From NCBI GenBank assembly GCA_023426435.1, contig JAFAAS010000074.1, forward strand, positions 67,982-131,981: DNA of 64,000 nucleotides, written 5' to 3'. The DNA is from Verrucomicrobiota bacterium (lineage in GTDB: Bacteria > Verrucomicrobiota > Verrucomicrobiia > Opitutales > Opitutaceae). The position numbers and the translations under genes were made by a program. Positions 53,035 through 61,133 of this stretch are shown here, piece by piece. The notes beneath the pieces are model-generated. The model did no database searches. It had not been told where the DNA came from and worked only from the letters and a program-made list of their open reading frames with translations. Each line of letters starts with the position of its first letter. Within the stretch, counting starts at the first letter, position 1.

Positions 53035-53493
53035 ATGGCAGCGACAGACCCTCAGTGGTCACACTATCCGGAGTATCTCAATCGCCTGGAGAAAATCTTG
53101 GCGGACAAACGCGCGCACTGTTCTCGCATGAGCGATCGCGAGGACAGAAGCTACACCTTGATCTTGAGCCGAGAAACCGAGAGCTGGATCAACACTCTCC
53201 TCGTCGTGCGCGATCACCCTGACCCCGACGAGGACGCCGACGCGCTGCGAACGGTGGTCGCGCGATTCACGGAACGCGTGTTGGCAGCCTATCCCGATGT
53301 GGGGGCAACCGACGAGGTGGTGATCGAATTCGCCGCCGCGGAGTTCGAGATGCTGAACGAGGAAGACGTCGAGCTCGAGTTCGTCGTCGCGGCCTACGCT
53401 GATCATCGAGTCGTCTGCACCCGCGACGAATTCCCGCTCGATGACGACTTCTTCATTGAGCAGGCCCTGTTCAAGGCGCGCTTACTCGAATGA
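53035..53493 (+). CDS. Uncharacterised acidic protein
   Basis: The 152-residue protein has many acidic residues (DHPDPDEDADAL, NEEDVELEFVVAAYADH, DEFPLDDDFFIEQALF). No domain is recognised. It starts 21 bp after the nuclease-like gene with GGAGG nearby (GGGAGGAGGCA before ATG 53035) and overlaps the next gene start by 4 bp. The acidic nature could suit an inhibitor of a nucleic-acid-binding partner, which is speculation. Confidence 0.6.
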   Translation: MAATDPQWSHYPEYLNRLEKILADKRAHCSRMSDREDRSYTLILSRETESWINTLLVVRDHPDPDEDADALRTVVARFTERVLAAYPDVGATDEVVIEFAAAEFEMLNEEDVELEFVVAAYADHRVVCTRDEFPLDDDFFIEQALFKARLLE

Positions 53494-54005
53494 GCGAAGG
53501 CGTCATCAGTGAGGCGGCCGTCGACGCAGCCGTCCGTCGCGTCCGGCAAATTCACAGCTTTACCCGGTTTTCCGGCGACGAGGTGAACGCCGTGCTCCAG
53601 CTCCTCGCGGGGATGAAGGTCCCGTCCCCGCTGCCCTCGCGACTGGGCTACTTGGTGCAGCGCGCGTTCGCCACCGCGTCGCTGACCTACGTTCGCGCAC
53701 CTTACGTCTATTCATCGTTCACCGCGGAAGTCAAGGTTTGCCCCTTCCCCGCTGTGCTCGGCTGGGTCATCAGTTTTCCGAACAGCGCCATGCATGAGCC
53801 GTTCCTTCGCTCGCTTCTGTGTGGGCACTACTTTCAAACGCGCCCAGCTCTCATCGGTTGCCTGAACGCGTGCCAGGATGCGCCGGCGACGTTCTTTTCT
53901 GCCAACGGCCTGAAACGGGACGACGTGTTCGCCCGCATGCAGCGCTTTGCCGTCCAGCTCGCGCGCGATGAACTCGATAGGCGGCGAGCTCCAGAGCGGC
54001 GCTAA
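53490..54005 (+). CDS. Uncharacterised protein, last gene before tRNA-Leu
   Basis: The 171-residue protein has no recognised family. The middle is mildly hydrophobic (KVCPFPAVLGWVISFPNS) but not a clear membrane helix. ATG 53490 overlaps the preceding stop (ATGA), so the gene belongs to the same transcript. It ends about 140 bp before the 3' end of the tRNA-Leu gene, which reads toward it. Confidence 0.55.
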   Translation: MSEGVISEAAVDAAVRRVRQIHSFTRFSGDEVNAVLQLLAGMKVPSPLPSRLGYLVQRAFATASLTYVRAPYVYSSFTAEVKVCPFPAVLGWVISFPNSAMHEPFLRSLLCGHYFQTRPALIGCLNACQDAPATFFSANGLKRDDVFARMQRFAVQLARDELDRRRAPERR

Positions 54006-54075
54006 TCCGCTGGAAAATCGGGCCCTTTCCGAACACGATTTCCGCTCATGAATACCGCGCAAAATGGGGCGAATT

Positions 54076-54092
54076 TGCTAGGGGTCCTAGCA
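54076..54092. repeat. 7-bp perfect palindrome near the tRNA 3' side
   Basis: TGCTAGG (54076-54082) and CCTAGCA (54086-54092) are inverse around GGT. No T-tract follows. Located between the accessory genes and the tRNA, it could be part of a boundary or attachment structure, but no second copy was found in the window. Confidence 0.4.
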
Positions 54093-54117
54093 GTTCCGCG
54101 CCTCCGGCTGAACGTAA

Positions 54118-54140
54118 ATAACTCGTTGAAAGCGAGTTAT
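54118..54140 (-). terminator. Probable terminator of the tRNA-Leu transcript
   Basis: On the minus strand, three bases after the tRNA CCA, an 8-bp perfect stem ATAACTCG/CGAGTTAT forms around a 7-nt loop and is followed by a short TTTA. The T-tract is weak. Confidence 0.55.
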
Positions 54141-54143
54141 CTT

Positions 54144-54228
54144 TGGTGCTCAGGAAGGGACTCGAACCCTTACGCCTTTCGGCACACGCCCCTCAAACGT
54201 GTGTGTCTACCAATTCCACCACCTGAGC
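54144..54228 (-). tRNA. tRNA-Leu (anticodon GAG)
   Basis: Acceptor arms GCTCAGG and CCTGAGC pair fully, with discriminator A and an encoded CCA (54144-54146). The D-arm GGTGGAATTGGTAGAC, a type II long variable arm (TGCCGAAAGGCGT) and the T-loop GGTTCGAGTCC are present. The anticodon loop TTGAGGG lies at 54190-54196 with GAG at 54192-54194, reading CUC and CUU codons. The long variable arm confirms leucine. Confidence 0.96.
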
Positions 54229-54328
54229 ATTTCCAGAGAGGAAGGCGGACTAAGAGACATCGCCGGAATCTTGTCCAGCCCTGAAATCGCATTCAACCGA
54301 TCTCACGATCCTTGGCCGCTTTGCCCCC

Positions 54329-55504
54329 TCAGGGACCACGCAAAACCGTGGGTCCAGCCGGCTGCTCCACCACCGCATCTCGAGGCTCGCGCGTAATCAG
54401 AATCTCCGCCGGAGCCAGCCCTTCAGTCATCTGATACTGCACGCTGCCCGAACCGCCGTAAAACGCCGCCGGCACCTCGCCCACACGCTGATACTCCACG
54501 CGGTCCGCCGCCCGCACCCACAATTGCAGCGATTCCTCGCGCGCAATCCTCGGTAGATTGTAGAGGTTGAGGTAACCTCGCTGCTCCTTGTCATCGAACA
54601 CCGCCCATGCATACGGCGTCAGCGCCGCAGTCTGCGGATCCGTCCCGGACGCGCCCGGAGGCTCCACGCCCGGCGTGATCACGCCGTCTGTCGCCGCCAC
54701 GATCACTCCAGGTTCCGTCAAAATCCCGCGCGCAACCTCCACCAATCCCTTGCGATTCCCCCGCTCGTAACTCTCCGCGTCGACCAACTCCATCGCCGCC
54801 AACCGGCCCACGGATTGATCGAACGCCACCCGCGAGGCCCACTGCCGCACCACCGCATCGTAGTCGACCCGCAAGGCCGCCGTCGTCCGCTGCAGTTTCG
54901 CATGATCGTCCCGCAACTTCGCGAGTTCGCGCGAGGTCTTCGCCAGATCGGACGCAAACTTCGCCGCCATCTGTCGTTCCGCCTCGGCGCCGCCGGTCGG
55001 GCCTCGCGACACAGCGCCTTCGCCAGATCCGTCAACATCCTCCGCTGGAATTTCCGCTCCGCGTCCATTCGCCGCCATCTCCAAGCTGCGGCCGTTCTCA
55101 CCTGCCACTGTGGTCCCCTCGTCCGCGGCCCACGCATTCGCGCGCGCCGGCACCGGACGCCGGAAATCGATCAGGTTCAACGTCAACAACACCGCCGCCG
55201 CCATCGGCCACACGACTTTGGTCCACGGTATCCCTTTTCTCGTTACAACCGGCGCCGCTTCCTCCGCCGGCACAGAGCGCGCGCCCGCCAGAATCGCGCT
55301 CAACGCCGTCAGTTGGTCCGTCGCGCTCATCGGTTCCGCCGGCGCCTGCCCGCACGCAAATTGCGCCATCGCGTCCGCGCACGATTTCAACGCCACGCGC
55401 GCCGCCGGATCCCGCTCGAGGCGCGCTTCGAATGCGGCCCGACTCCCTGCGTCCATTTCGTTCAGCAGGTAGCGGAGCGCTTCGGTTTCGAAGGTATCGT
55501 TCAT
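54329..55504 (-). CDS. Membrane anti-sigma factor-like protein
   Basis: The 391-residue protein starts with an anti-sigma-type helical domain (FETEALRYLLNEMDAGSRAAFEARLERDPAA). A single membrane helix lies near 98-114 (VWPMAAAVLLTLNLI). A coiled-coil-prone stretch follows (KTSRELAKLRDDHAKLQRTTAALRVDY), and the C-terminal region has an RskA-like sheet (TPYAWAVFDDKEQRGYLNLYNLPR). It most likely binds the ECF sigma factor encoded two genes upstream and releases it on an envelope signal. Start ATG 55504 overlaps the stop of the small homologue (ATGA). An upstream in-frame ATG at 55537 is less likely. Confidence 0.8.
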   Translation of the reverse strand: MNDTFETEALRYLLNEMDAGSRAAFEARLERDPAARVALKSCADAMAQFACGQAPAEPMSATDQLTALSAILAGARSVPAEEAAPVVTRKGIPWTKVVWPMAAAVLLTLNLIDFRRPVPARANAWAADEGTTVAGENGRSLEMAANGRGAEIPAEDVDGSGEGAVSRGPTGGAEAERQMAAKFASDLAKTSRELAKLRDDHAKLQRTTAALRVDYDAVVRQWASRVAFDQSVGRLAAMELVDAESYERGNRKGLVEVARGILTEPGVIVAATDGVITPGVEPPGASGTDPQTAALTPYAWAVFDDKEQRGYLNLYNLPRIAREESLQLWVRAADRVEYQRVGEVPAAFYGGSGSVQYQMTEGLAPAEILITREPRDAVVEQPAGPTVLRGP

Positions 55505-55791
55505 TTCGCGGCAAAAGCATGCCGGAGCTGCGCCCACGGCCGCATCAAACGTTCGCTCAACGACCGGCGCACCGCCTCGGTCACCAGCCCGATCTGCACG
55601 TGCACCGTGTCGCCGAAAAACGGAACCTCGACCGCCTGACGGCGCAATGCCGCCAGCGATTCGCCGCAGTCTGCCACCGCCGCGCGAGCCGCGGGAAAAC
55701 GCGTGAGCGTCTCCTCGAAGGCCGCCCTCTGATCCGCATCCATGTCGCCGAGCACATAGCGCAGCGCTTGATTCTCGAATTCCTTAATCAT
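55501..55791 (-). CDS. Small anti-sigma-like protein (domain paralogue)
   Basis: The 96-residue protein has an N-terminus (FENQALRYVLGDMDADQRAAFEETLTRFPAARAAV) clearly related to that of the neighbouring membrane anti-sigma factor (FETEALRYLLNEMDAGSRAAFEARLERDPAARVAL). There is no membrane helix. It may be a soluble modulator or titrator of the sigma factor. The start overlaps the sigma-factor stop by 8 bp and the stop overlaps the next ATG by 4 bp, so the three genes are a tight operon. Confidence 0.75.
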   Translation of the reverse strand: MIKEFENQALRYVLGDMDADQRAAFEETLTRFPAARAAVADCGESLAALRRQAVEVPFFGDTVHVQIGLVTEAVRRSLSERLMRPWAQLRHAFAAK

Positions 55792-56392
55792 GACGCATCA
55801 CGAGTTGCCGCAGCTTTTGGAGGCCGCGGCGCAGATGATTTTTTACGTTGCCGATCGGCGTGCCCATCGCCGACGCGATCTGCGCCTGCGTGCACCCGCC
55901 AAAGAAAGCCAGCTCCAACGCCTGCCGCTGTGCCGCCGAAAGCTCCGCCAGATGCCGCGACAAAATTTCGTCGCGATCCGCCCAGTCATAGCGCGTCTCG
56001 TTGCCGTCCGCCGGCTCGCGCTGAAACGCTTCGTGCAGCAATCGCCGTCGCGCGCCTTTGCGCAATTGATCGATCGCCGCATTGCGCGCGATGAAGACCA
56101 GCCAGGCGACCACTTCGCCACGCTCCGGCCGATACGCCGCCGCCTGCCGCCAGGCCTTAATGAACGCGTCCTGCACCGCCTCGCGCGCATCTTCGGGATC
56201 TTCGAGGATGCGCCGGACAATTCCGTGCAACTGGGCATGAAATTGGAGATACAGCAGCTGGAGCGCTTCCGCGTCCCCCTCCGCCATTCGGGCCACCAAA
56301 GCCCGGTGATGGGCGAGCGCCTCGGCTTCGAATCCTGCCACAGCGCGGGTGGATCTATTTGCCTGCACCACGGAAATCAACTCCAGCGACAT
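55784..56392 (-). CDS. ECF-type RNA polymerase sigma factor
   Basis: The 202-residue protein has region 2 (LYLQFHAQLHGIVRRILEDPEDAREAVQDAFIKAWRQA, then VAWLVFIARNAAIDQLRK) and region 4 (LSAAQRQALELAFFGGCTQAQIASAMGTPIGNVKNHLRRGLQKLR). This is the ECF pattern. Start ATG 56392 has GTGGAG 2 nt upstream; a longer frame to 56689 runs through the beta-barrel gene and is rejected. Its regulators are the two anti-sigma-like genes downstream. The outer-membrane protein gene 26 bp upstream on the same strand could be cotranscribed. Confidence 0.92.
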   Translation of the reverse strand: MSLELISVVQANRSTRAVAGFEAEALAHHRALVARMAEGDAEALQLLYLQFHAQLHGIVRRILEDPEDAREAVQDAFIKAWRQAAAYRPERGEVVAWLVFIARNAAIDQLRKGARRRLLHEAFQREPADGNETRYDWADRDEILSRHLAELSAAQRQALELAFFGGCTQAQIASAMGTPIGNVKNHLRRGLQKLRQLVMRHD

Positions 56393-56418
56393 TTCTCCAC
56401 GGGCGCGTTCCAACCCGC

Positions 56419-57072
56419 TCAGAACGCCCACCTCACTCCGCCCGAAAACACGTGCGCCTGCCGATCGAAACTCGGATCCAGATCCGTGTAGTGATAAGTC
56501 AAGGACACGCTGGTCCGCTCCGCGATCGCATACGAAACCGCCAGCGCGCCACCCAGCGTGAAGCCATTCTCGCTGTGCCGTCGCGGCGGAATCGCAGCGA
56601 TCGTCGGATCCTCCATCGTATAGGTCGCCCGCCCCCGGCTCGAAACCCAGTTCACCTCCGGCGCCAGCGCGAACGTCAGCTTGCCCCATGGCCAGCTGAA
56701 CTCCGGCGCCAGGGTCAGGAGATGAACGTCATCTTCATACCGTCCCCACACCACCACGGGGGTGTTCACGGGCTCTTCCGAATCCGGCGGCGAGCCGAAT
56801 TTCGCCAAGGCTTCGATGTCTCCAATCGCGTGATACGACAACCGCACGCTCAATCCCTCGTCCACCCGGTATCCGGCCGTGACGAAGGGCGCCGTTCTCG
56901 CCTTCCCTCCGCGGGTCTGCAAAGGCTCCGGCGAGCGCTCGAAACGCTCGCCGTGCAAACTCAAATAACTCGCGCCCACCTCCGCATAAAACCCGGTCTG
57001 CTGCGCGACCGCGGTCGCCGCCATCATCCCCCCGAGTAGAGCAAGTTTAAGGCTTTGCATGGTGTTCCTCAT
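56419..57072 (-). CDS. Outer-membrane beta-barrel protein
   Basis: The 217-residue protein starts with a signal peptide (LALLGGMMAATAVAQQ). Alternating strands follow (GFYAEVGASYLSL, APFVTAGYRVDEGLSVRLSYHAIG, TLGGALAVSYAIAERTSVSLTYHYTDLD) and it ends with Phe (FSGGVRWAF), as for OmpA-like or porin-like small barrels. Start ATG 57072 has GGAAGG 9 nt upstream; an internal ATG at 57060 (MQSLKLALLG) with AGGAA is an alternative. It precedes the ECF sigma gene and could be a target or part of its regulon. Confidence 0.8.
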   Translation of the reverse strand: MRNTMQSLKLALLGGMMAATAVAQQTGFYAEVGASYLSLHGERFERSPEPLQTRGGKARTAPFVTAGYRVDEGLSVRLSYHAIGDIEALAKFGSPPDSEEPVNTPVVVWGRYEDDVHLLTLAPEFSWPWGKLTFALAPEVNWVSSRGRATYTMEDPTIAAIPPRRHSENGFTLGGALAVSYAIAERTSVSLTYHYTDLDPSFDRQAHVFSGGVRWAF

Positions 57073-57145
57073 GGTTGAACACCTTCCTTTACGGCGGCCG
57101 CGCACAGACGGAGTCACCCCCGCGCGCAAAATTTCACCGCCCCTC

Positions 57146-58195
57146 CTATCCGCGCTGCCGGTCCGCGAGCCCCCGCGCCAGTTCCGCCGCGAGAAAAGGC
57201 CCTTCGAAGATCATCCCGGTATAAATCTGCACCAGCGTCGCGCCCGCATCGAGCTTCTCTGCCGCGCTCGCCACATCGTCGATTCCACCCACACCGATGA
57301 TCGGCAGCCGCCCATTCGTCGCCCGCGCGATATAATTCACGATCTCGCGCGATCGCACGCGCAAGGGCCGCCCGCTCAACCCGCCCGCTTGATTCACGCC
57401 GGCAAACCAGCCCGGGCGCGCCAGTGTCGTATTCGTCGCGATGATACCATCCAGCCCGAACTCCGCAATCGTCCCCAGCACCGCATCGATCTGCGGAAAG
57501 CTGAGATCCGGCGCGATCTTCAACAACACCGGCACCCGCCGCGTCCGCTCGCGATTGGCCGACGCGATCGCCCCGAGCAGTTCGCGCAGACGGCTTTCGT
57601 CCTGCAGCTGACGGAGGTTCGGCGTGTTCGGACTGCTCACGTTCAACACCACGTAGTCCGCGTAATCGGCCAGCTTTCCGAAGCTCGTCAGGTAATCCTC
57701 CGTCGCCCGGTCGATTTCCGTCACCTTCGACTTCCCCAAATTCACGCCCAGCGGAATGCGCCGCTGCCCGCGGGGCGCCTGGCGCGCCAGCCGCTCCGCG
57801 AGCGCCTCCGCCCCATGATTATTGAAGCCCATCCGGTTGATCACCGCCCCATGCTCCGGAAAACGAAACACCCGCGGACGATCGTTTCCCGGCTGCCCCA
57901 ATGCCGTCACCGTCCCGATCTCGACATGCCCAAACCCCAGCGCCGCCGCCGCCGGCCAGGCCTTGCCATGCTTGTCGAAGCCCGCCGCCAACCCCACCGC
58001 ATTCGGAAACTTCAACCCAAACGCCTCGATCGGCCGCGAACATCCCGCCGGCAACCGATGCTTCCACTCGAGCAACCGGCACACCGGTCCCAGTTTTCCC
58101 AATACCGCCATCGCCTCCACCGCGCGTTCATGCGCCTGCTCCGGATCCATCCGGAATAAAACCCGCCGCGCCAACGCGTGATAGACTCGTCCCAT
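57146..58195 (-). CDS. pyrD: Dihydroorotate dehydrogenase (quinone), class 2
   Basis: The 349-residue protein has the class 2 N-terminal segment ALARRVLFRMDPEQAHERA, which docks to the membrane. FMN-binding motifs are NAVGLAAGFDKHGKAWPA, INRMGFNNHGA, GVNLGKSKVTE and LVQIYTGMIFEGP. The catalytic Ser lies in YVVLNVSSPNTPNLRQLQ. It oxidises dihydroorotate to orotate in pyrimidine synthesis with quinone as acceptor. ATG 58195 (MGRVYHALARRVLF) is preferred as class 2 enzymes begin just before this helix; an upstream in-frame ATG at 58273 adds 26 residues without family character. Confidence 0.95.
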   Translation of the reverse strand: MGRVYHALARRVLFRMDPEQAHERAVEAMAVLGKLGPVCRLLEWKHRLPAGCSRPIEAFGLKFPNAVGLAAGFDKHGKAWPAAAALGFGHVEIGTVTALGQPGNDRPRVFRFPEHGAVINRMGFNNHGAEALAERLARQAPRGQRRIPLGVNLGKSKVTEIDRATEDYLTSFGKLADYADYVVLNVSSPNTPNLRQLQDESRLRELLGAIASANRERTRRVPVLLKIAPDLSFPQIDAVLGTIAEFGLDGIIATNTTLARPGWFAGVNQAGGLSGRPLRVRSREIVNYIARATNGRLPIIGVGGIDDVASAAEKLDAGATLVQIYTGMIFEGPFLAAELARGLADRQRG

Positions 58196-58385
58196 GGGCC
58201 GCGACACTGAAAATCGTCCCTCAAAATGCAAGGCGGCGAAGTCCCTAACCCTGCTTTCCGTGAGCGTCTTCACGCCTCGTTTCCCACCCGGTTTTCAGAC
58301 GCAAAAACACCGCCCTTTTGTGCTTGTTTTTTAAACCTCCCCTCGCACGCTGCGCCAAAATTCAGTCCTCCCCCCTTTCACTCTC

Positions 58386-59177
58386 ATGCCCAAAGCTACT
58401 TCAACCCTCGACTGGTGCGTCGTCCGACTCGGCGAGGATCATAACTGGTGGGTCGCAGAGACCAGCGACCCCGTCCGTTGGGACGTCGATGGCCTCAGCA
58501 TCATCGACCCGCGCCAGTTGGCCCACTTGATCGATCTCGTCGACCCGCTCCGCGACTACGGATTCGATCAGGACAACATGGAGCGCGCCTTCATCCTGTT
58601 CCGCATCGAGAAAGACCTCGGCAACGGCAAGGTCCGCCTCAAGCGCACCAAGGAATCCCTCTTCGAATCCGACGAAAAGCTCTTCGCCCTCCCCGATATC
58701 CTCGACGAGGAAAACGGCCCCTACGCCGACCTCCTCGATCATCTCACGCGCTGCCGCGTGAAAATGCTCAACGATCTCTTCGAATTCGAGTCCAAGCTCA
58801 CCGTCGACGAGGTCGAAGACGAGCTCCGCGAAGACCAAAACAGCCACTTCATCGAGGGCAAAGCCGTCCACTCTTTCGAAGAGCTCACCTCGATCCTCGA
58901 CTTCATGCCCGCGGGCTATGAATCCGACGACGACACCCCGTCCAAGAATCTCGACGAAGAAGCCGACGACGCCGACCTTCCCGAACTCGACGAAGAAGAA
59001 GAGGAGAAACTCAAGAACGACGAATCCCTGAAATGGGATGAGGACGACGAGGACTCCGACGACGACGACAAGGACTCGGACGACGACGAAGAAGACGACG
59101 ACGAGGAGGAAGACGACGAAGAAGAAGCCGACGACGAGGACGAAAAGCCCCGCCGCAAATCCCGCGGCAAACGCTGA
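58386..59177 (+). CDS. Conserved acidic-tail protein of unknown function
   Basis: The 263-residue protein has a folded-looking N-terminal part of about 175 residues (LDWCVVRLGEDHNWWVAETSDP, ERAFILFRIEKDLGNGKVRLKRTKESLFESDEKLF). Then comes an extremely Asp/Glu-rich tail of about 85 residues ending in a basic PRRKSRGKR. No family is recognised. Acidic tails of this kind are found in histone- or ribosome-associated chaperones and RNA-polymerase-binding proteins, but no such link is shown here. The gene is followed by a strong terminator and is divergent from pyrD. Confidence 0.75.
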   Translation: MPKATSTLDWCVVRLGEDHNWWVAETSDPVRWDVDGLSIIDPRQLAHLIDLVDPLRDYGFDQDNMERAFILFRIEKDLGNGKVRLKRTKESLFESDEKLFALPDILDEENGPYADLLDHLTRCRVKMLNDLFEFESKLTVDEVEDELREDQNSHFIEGKAVHSFEELTSILDFMPAGYESDDDTPSKNLDEEADDADLPELDEEEEEKLKNDESLKWDEDDEDSDDDDKDSDDDEEDDDEEEDDEEEADDEDEKPRRKSRGKR

Positions 59178-59199
59178 TCCTCTCCCAGTTCAGTTTCCC

Positions 59200-59230
59200 A
59201 AGCGGCGGTCCATTGACCGCCGCTTTTTTT
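59200..59230 (+). terminator. Rho-independent terminator
   Basis: AAGCGGCGGTC (59200-59210) pairs perfectly with GACCGCCGCTT (59215-59225) around CATT, with a run of seven Ts at 59224-59230. It closes the acidic-tail gene. Confidence 0.92.
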
Positions 59231-59368
59231 ATCACAGCAGCGCAGCCAGGTGTAGGATCCTGCTTGCAGGCGTATTGCTCGAAAGATCGCTATTCGCGAC
59301 CGCGCCCAATCTTCCCGCCCACAACCCCGCCATTGCCTTCCCCGCCGCCGTTCCCCTATCTCGCGGCC

Positions 59369-59965
59369 ATGCATTTCCGCCGCGCGTCGTTCTCCGCTCT
59401 CGCCGCCGCTTTTAGTCTTTTTCTCGCCGCGTGCGTCACGACCGATCCCAGCGCAACCGCCGCCAACACCACCATTCCCGCCGCCACCTCGAGCGCACAA
59501 CTTCGCGCCGGCGACAGCCTCACGGTTTCACTTCAAGGCGTTCCCGATCCTTCCATCAACGCCGTCCAGATCGACGATCAGGGTTCGATCACACTTCCCT
59601 TCATCGGCGCCATTTCCGCCGCCGGCATCAACACCGGCGAACTCGCCCAACACATCCGCGAAACCTACCTCGCGCGCAAAATCTACAATCACGTCGACGT
59701 CTCCGTCAGCGTCACCGAACGCTACGTTTACGTCGGCGGCGAGGTCATGCGCCCCGGTCGCATCGTCTGGACACCCGACCTCACCGTCGCGAAAGCCATC
59801 CAAGCCGCGGGCGGCTTCTCCCTCTACGCCCGCGAAAATCGCGTGAGCCTCGTCCGCGATCAGCAAACCTATCCGGTCGACGTAAAACTCGCTCAACGCA
59901 GCCCCACCCAGGACCCCCGCCTCGTGCCCGGCGACTCCATCCAAGTCCCCCGCTCGCCGTTCTGA
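59369..59965 (+). CDS. Polysaccharide-export (Wza-like) lipoprotein
   Basis: The 198-residue protein has a lipoprotein signal sequence with lipobox LAAC (C22). A polysaccharide biosynthesis/export domain follows (LRAGDSLTVSLQGVPDPSINAVQIDDQGSITLPFIGAISAAG) and then a SLBB-type segment (YVYVGGEVMRPGRIVWTPDLTVAKAIQAAGGFSLYA). Such outer-membrane proteins carry exopolysaccharide through the envelope. No synthesis genes are adjacent, so its partners lie elsewhere. Start ATG 59369 is the only one giving the lipobox at a normal distance. Confidence 0.88.
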   Translation: MHFRRASFSALAAAFSLFLAACVTTDPSATAANTTIPAATSSAQLRAGDSLTVSLQGVPDPSINAVQIDDQGSITLPFIGAISAAGINTGELAQHIRETYLARKIYNHVDVSVSVTERYVYVGGEVMRPGRIVWTPDLTVAKAIQAAGGFSLYARENRVSLVRDQQTYPVDVKLAQRSPTQDPRLVPGDSIQVPRSPF

Positions 59966-60065
59966 AAAGCTTTCGTGTTCAGGATTCCGCGCTCTGAATT
60001 AGGCAAAGCGCAAAACACCTCTCCAACCCGGACCACCGAACCCGAAACTCGAAACCGGTCGCACG

Positions 60066-61079
60066 TCAGCGCCCCAGCGCCGCCGCCATTTCCTTCGCGA
60101 AATACGTCAAAATCATATCCGCCCCCGCCCGCTTGATCGCCAGCAGCGACTCATGCCGGGTCTTCGCGAGATCCAGCCAGCCCATTTTCGCCGCGGCGTG
60201 CAGCTGCGCGTATTCTCCAGAAACCTGATACGCCGCCACCGGCTTGTTCGTGCGTTCGCGCACGTCGCGAATCACATCGAGATACGGCCCCGCCGGTTTC
60301 ACCATCACGATGTCGGCGCCTTCCTGCTCATCGAGCGCCAGCTCGGTAAACGCCGCCCGCCGGTTCGCCGGATCGAGTTGATACGTCGCTTTGCTGAGCA
60401 AGTGCGTTCCCGCCGCCTGCGCGCTCCCGACCGCATCGCGAAACGGCCCGTAATACGCCGACGCAAATTTCACCGAATACGCCATGATCCCCGTCCCGGT
60501 GAAACCCGCCGCATCCAACGCCCGCCGGATCGCCCCCACTCGCCCATCCATCATGTCGCTGGGCGCCACCAAATCGACGCCCGCCCGCGCGTGCAACACC
60601 GCCATCTTCGCAAGGATCTCCACCGTGCGGTCGTTCTCCACGTCGTCCCGCGCCGCGTTCAACACGCCGTCGTGCCCATGCGTCGTATAAGGATCCAGCG
60701 CGATATCCGTCATCACCGCGATCTGCGGCACCGCCTTTTTCACCGCGCGCACCGCTCGCAACACCAACGCGTCCTCGTGCAACGCCGCGGTCCCTTCGTC
60801 ATCCTTCAAACGCGCATCCAATTTCGGAAACAACGCCACCGCCGGCACGCCCAGGTTCGCCAGCGCCCGACACTCCTTCACCAGATCGCTCACGTTGAAA
60901 CGCGCGACTCCCGGCATCGACGCAATCGCTTCCGGCTCGCCTTTCCCATCGATCACAAACACGGGCGCGATGAAATCCGCCGGCCTCAACACCGTTTCCT
61001 GCACAAGCGAACGCAGGCTCGCACTTCGACGCAGCCGGCGCGGACGTTGAGTCAAATCGAGATGGAAGGAGTCAGCCAT
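60066..61079 (-). CDS. hemB: Delta-aminolevulinic acid dehydratase (porphobilinogen synthase)
   Basis: The 337-residue protein has Schiff-base lysines K204 in AYSVKFASAYYGPFRDA and K261 in IVMVKPAGPYLDVI. The metal loop reads DIALDPYTTHGHDG, with Asp in place of the Cys triad, i.e. the magnesium-type enzyme. It condenses two 5-aminolevulinates to porphobilinogen in haem biosynthesis, in the cytoplasm. The gene is convergent with the export lipoprotein and lies 54 bp downstream of the zinc-finger protein gene. The identity is secure. Confidence 0.96.
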   Translation of the reverse strand: MADSFHLDLTQRPRRLRRSASLRSLVQETVLRPADFIAPVFVIDGKGEPEAIASMPGVARFNVSDLVKECRALANLGVPAVALFPKLDARLKDDEGTAALHEDALVLRAVRAVKKAVPQIAVMTDIALDPYTTHGHDGVLNAARDDVENDRTVEILAKMAVLHARAGVDLVAPSDMMDGRVGAIRRALDAAGFTGTGIMAYSVKFASAYYGPFRDAVGSAQAAGTHLLSKATYQLDPANRRAAFTELALDEQEGADIVMVKPAGPYLDVIRDVRERTNKPVAAYQVSGEYAQLHAAAKMGWLDLAKTRHESLLAIKRAGADMILTYFAKEMAAALGR

Positions 61080-61133
61080 GGCGAACTGCCACCCTTAACC
61101 GCCGCCCGCCTCCGCGCCATCCTCTTTTTCCCG

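Noticed and set aside
54048..54284. Plus-strand reading frame with CSGRDSNPYAFRHTPLKRV
   Set aside because: It runs antisense through the tRNA-Leu gene; this peptide is a well-known false call from tRNA-Leu sequence.
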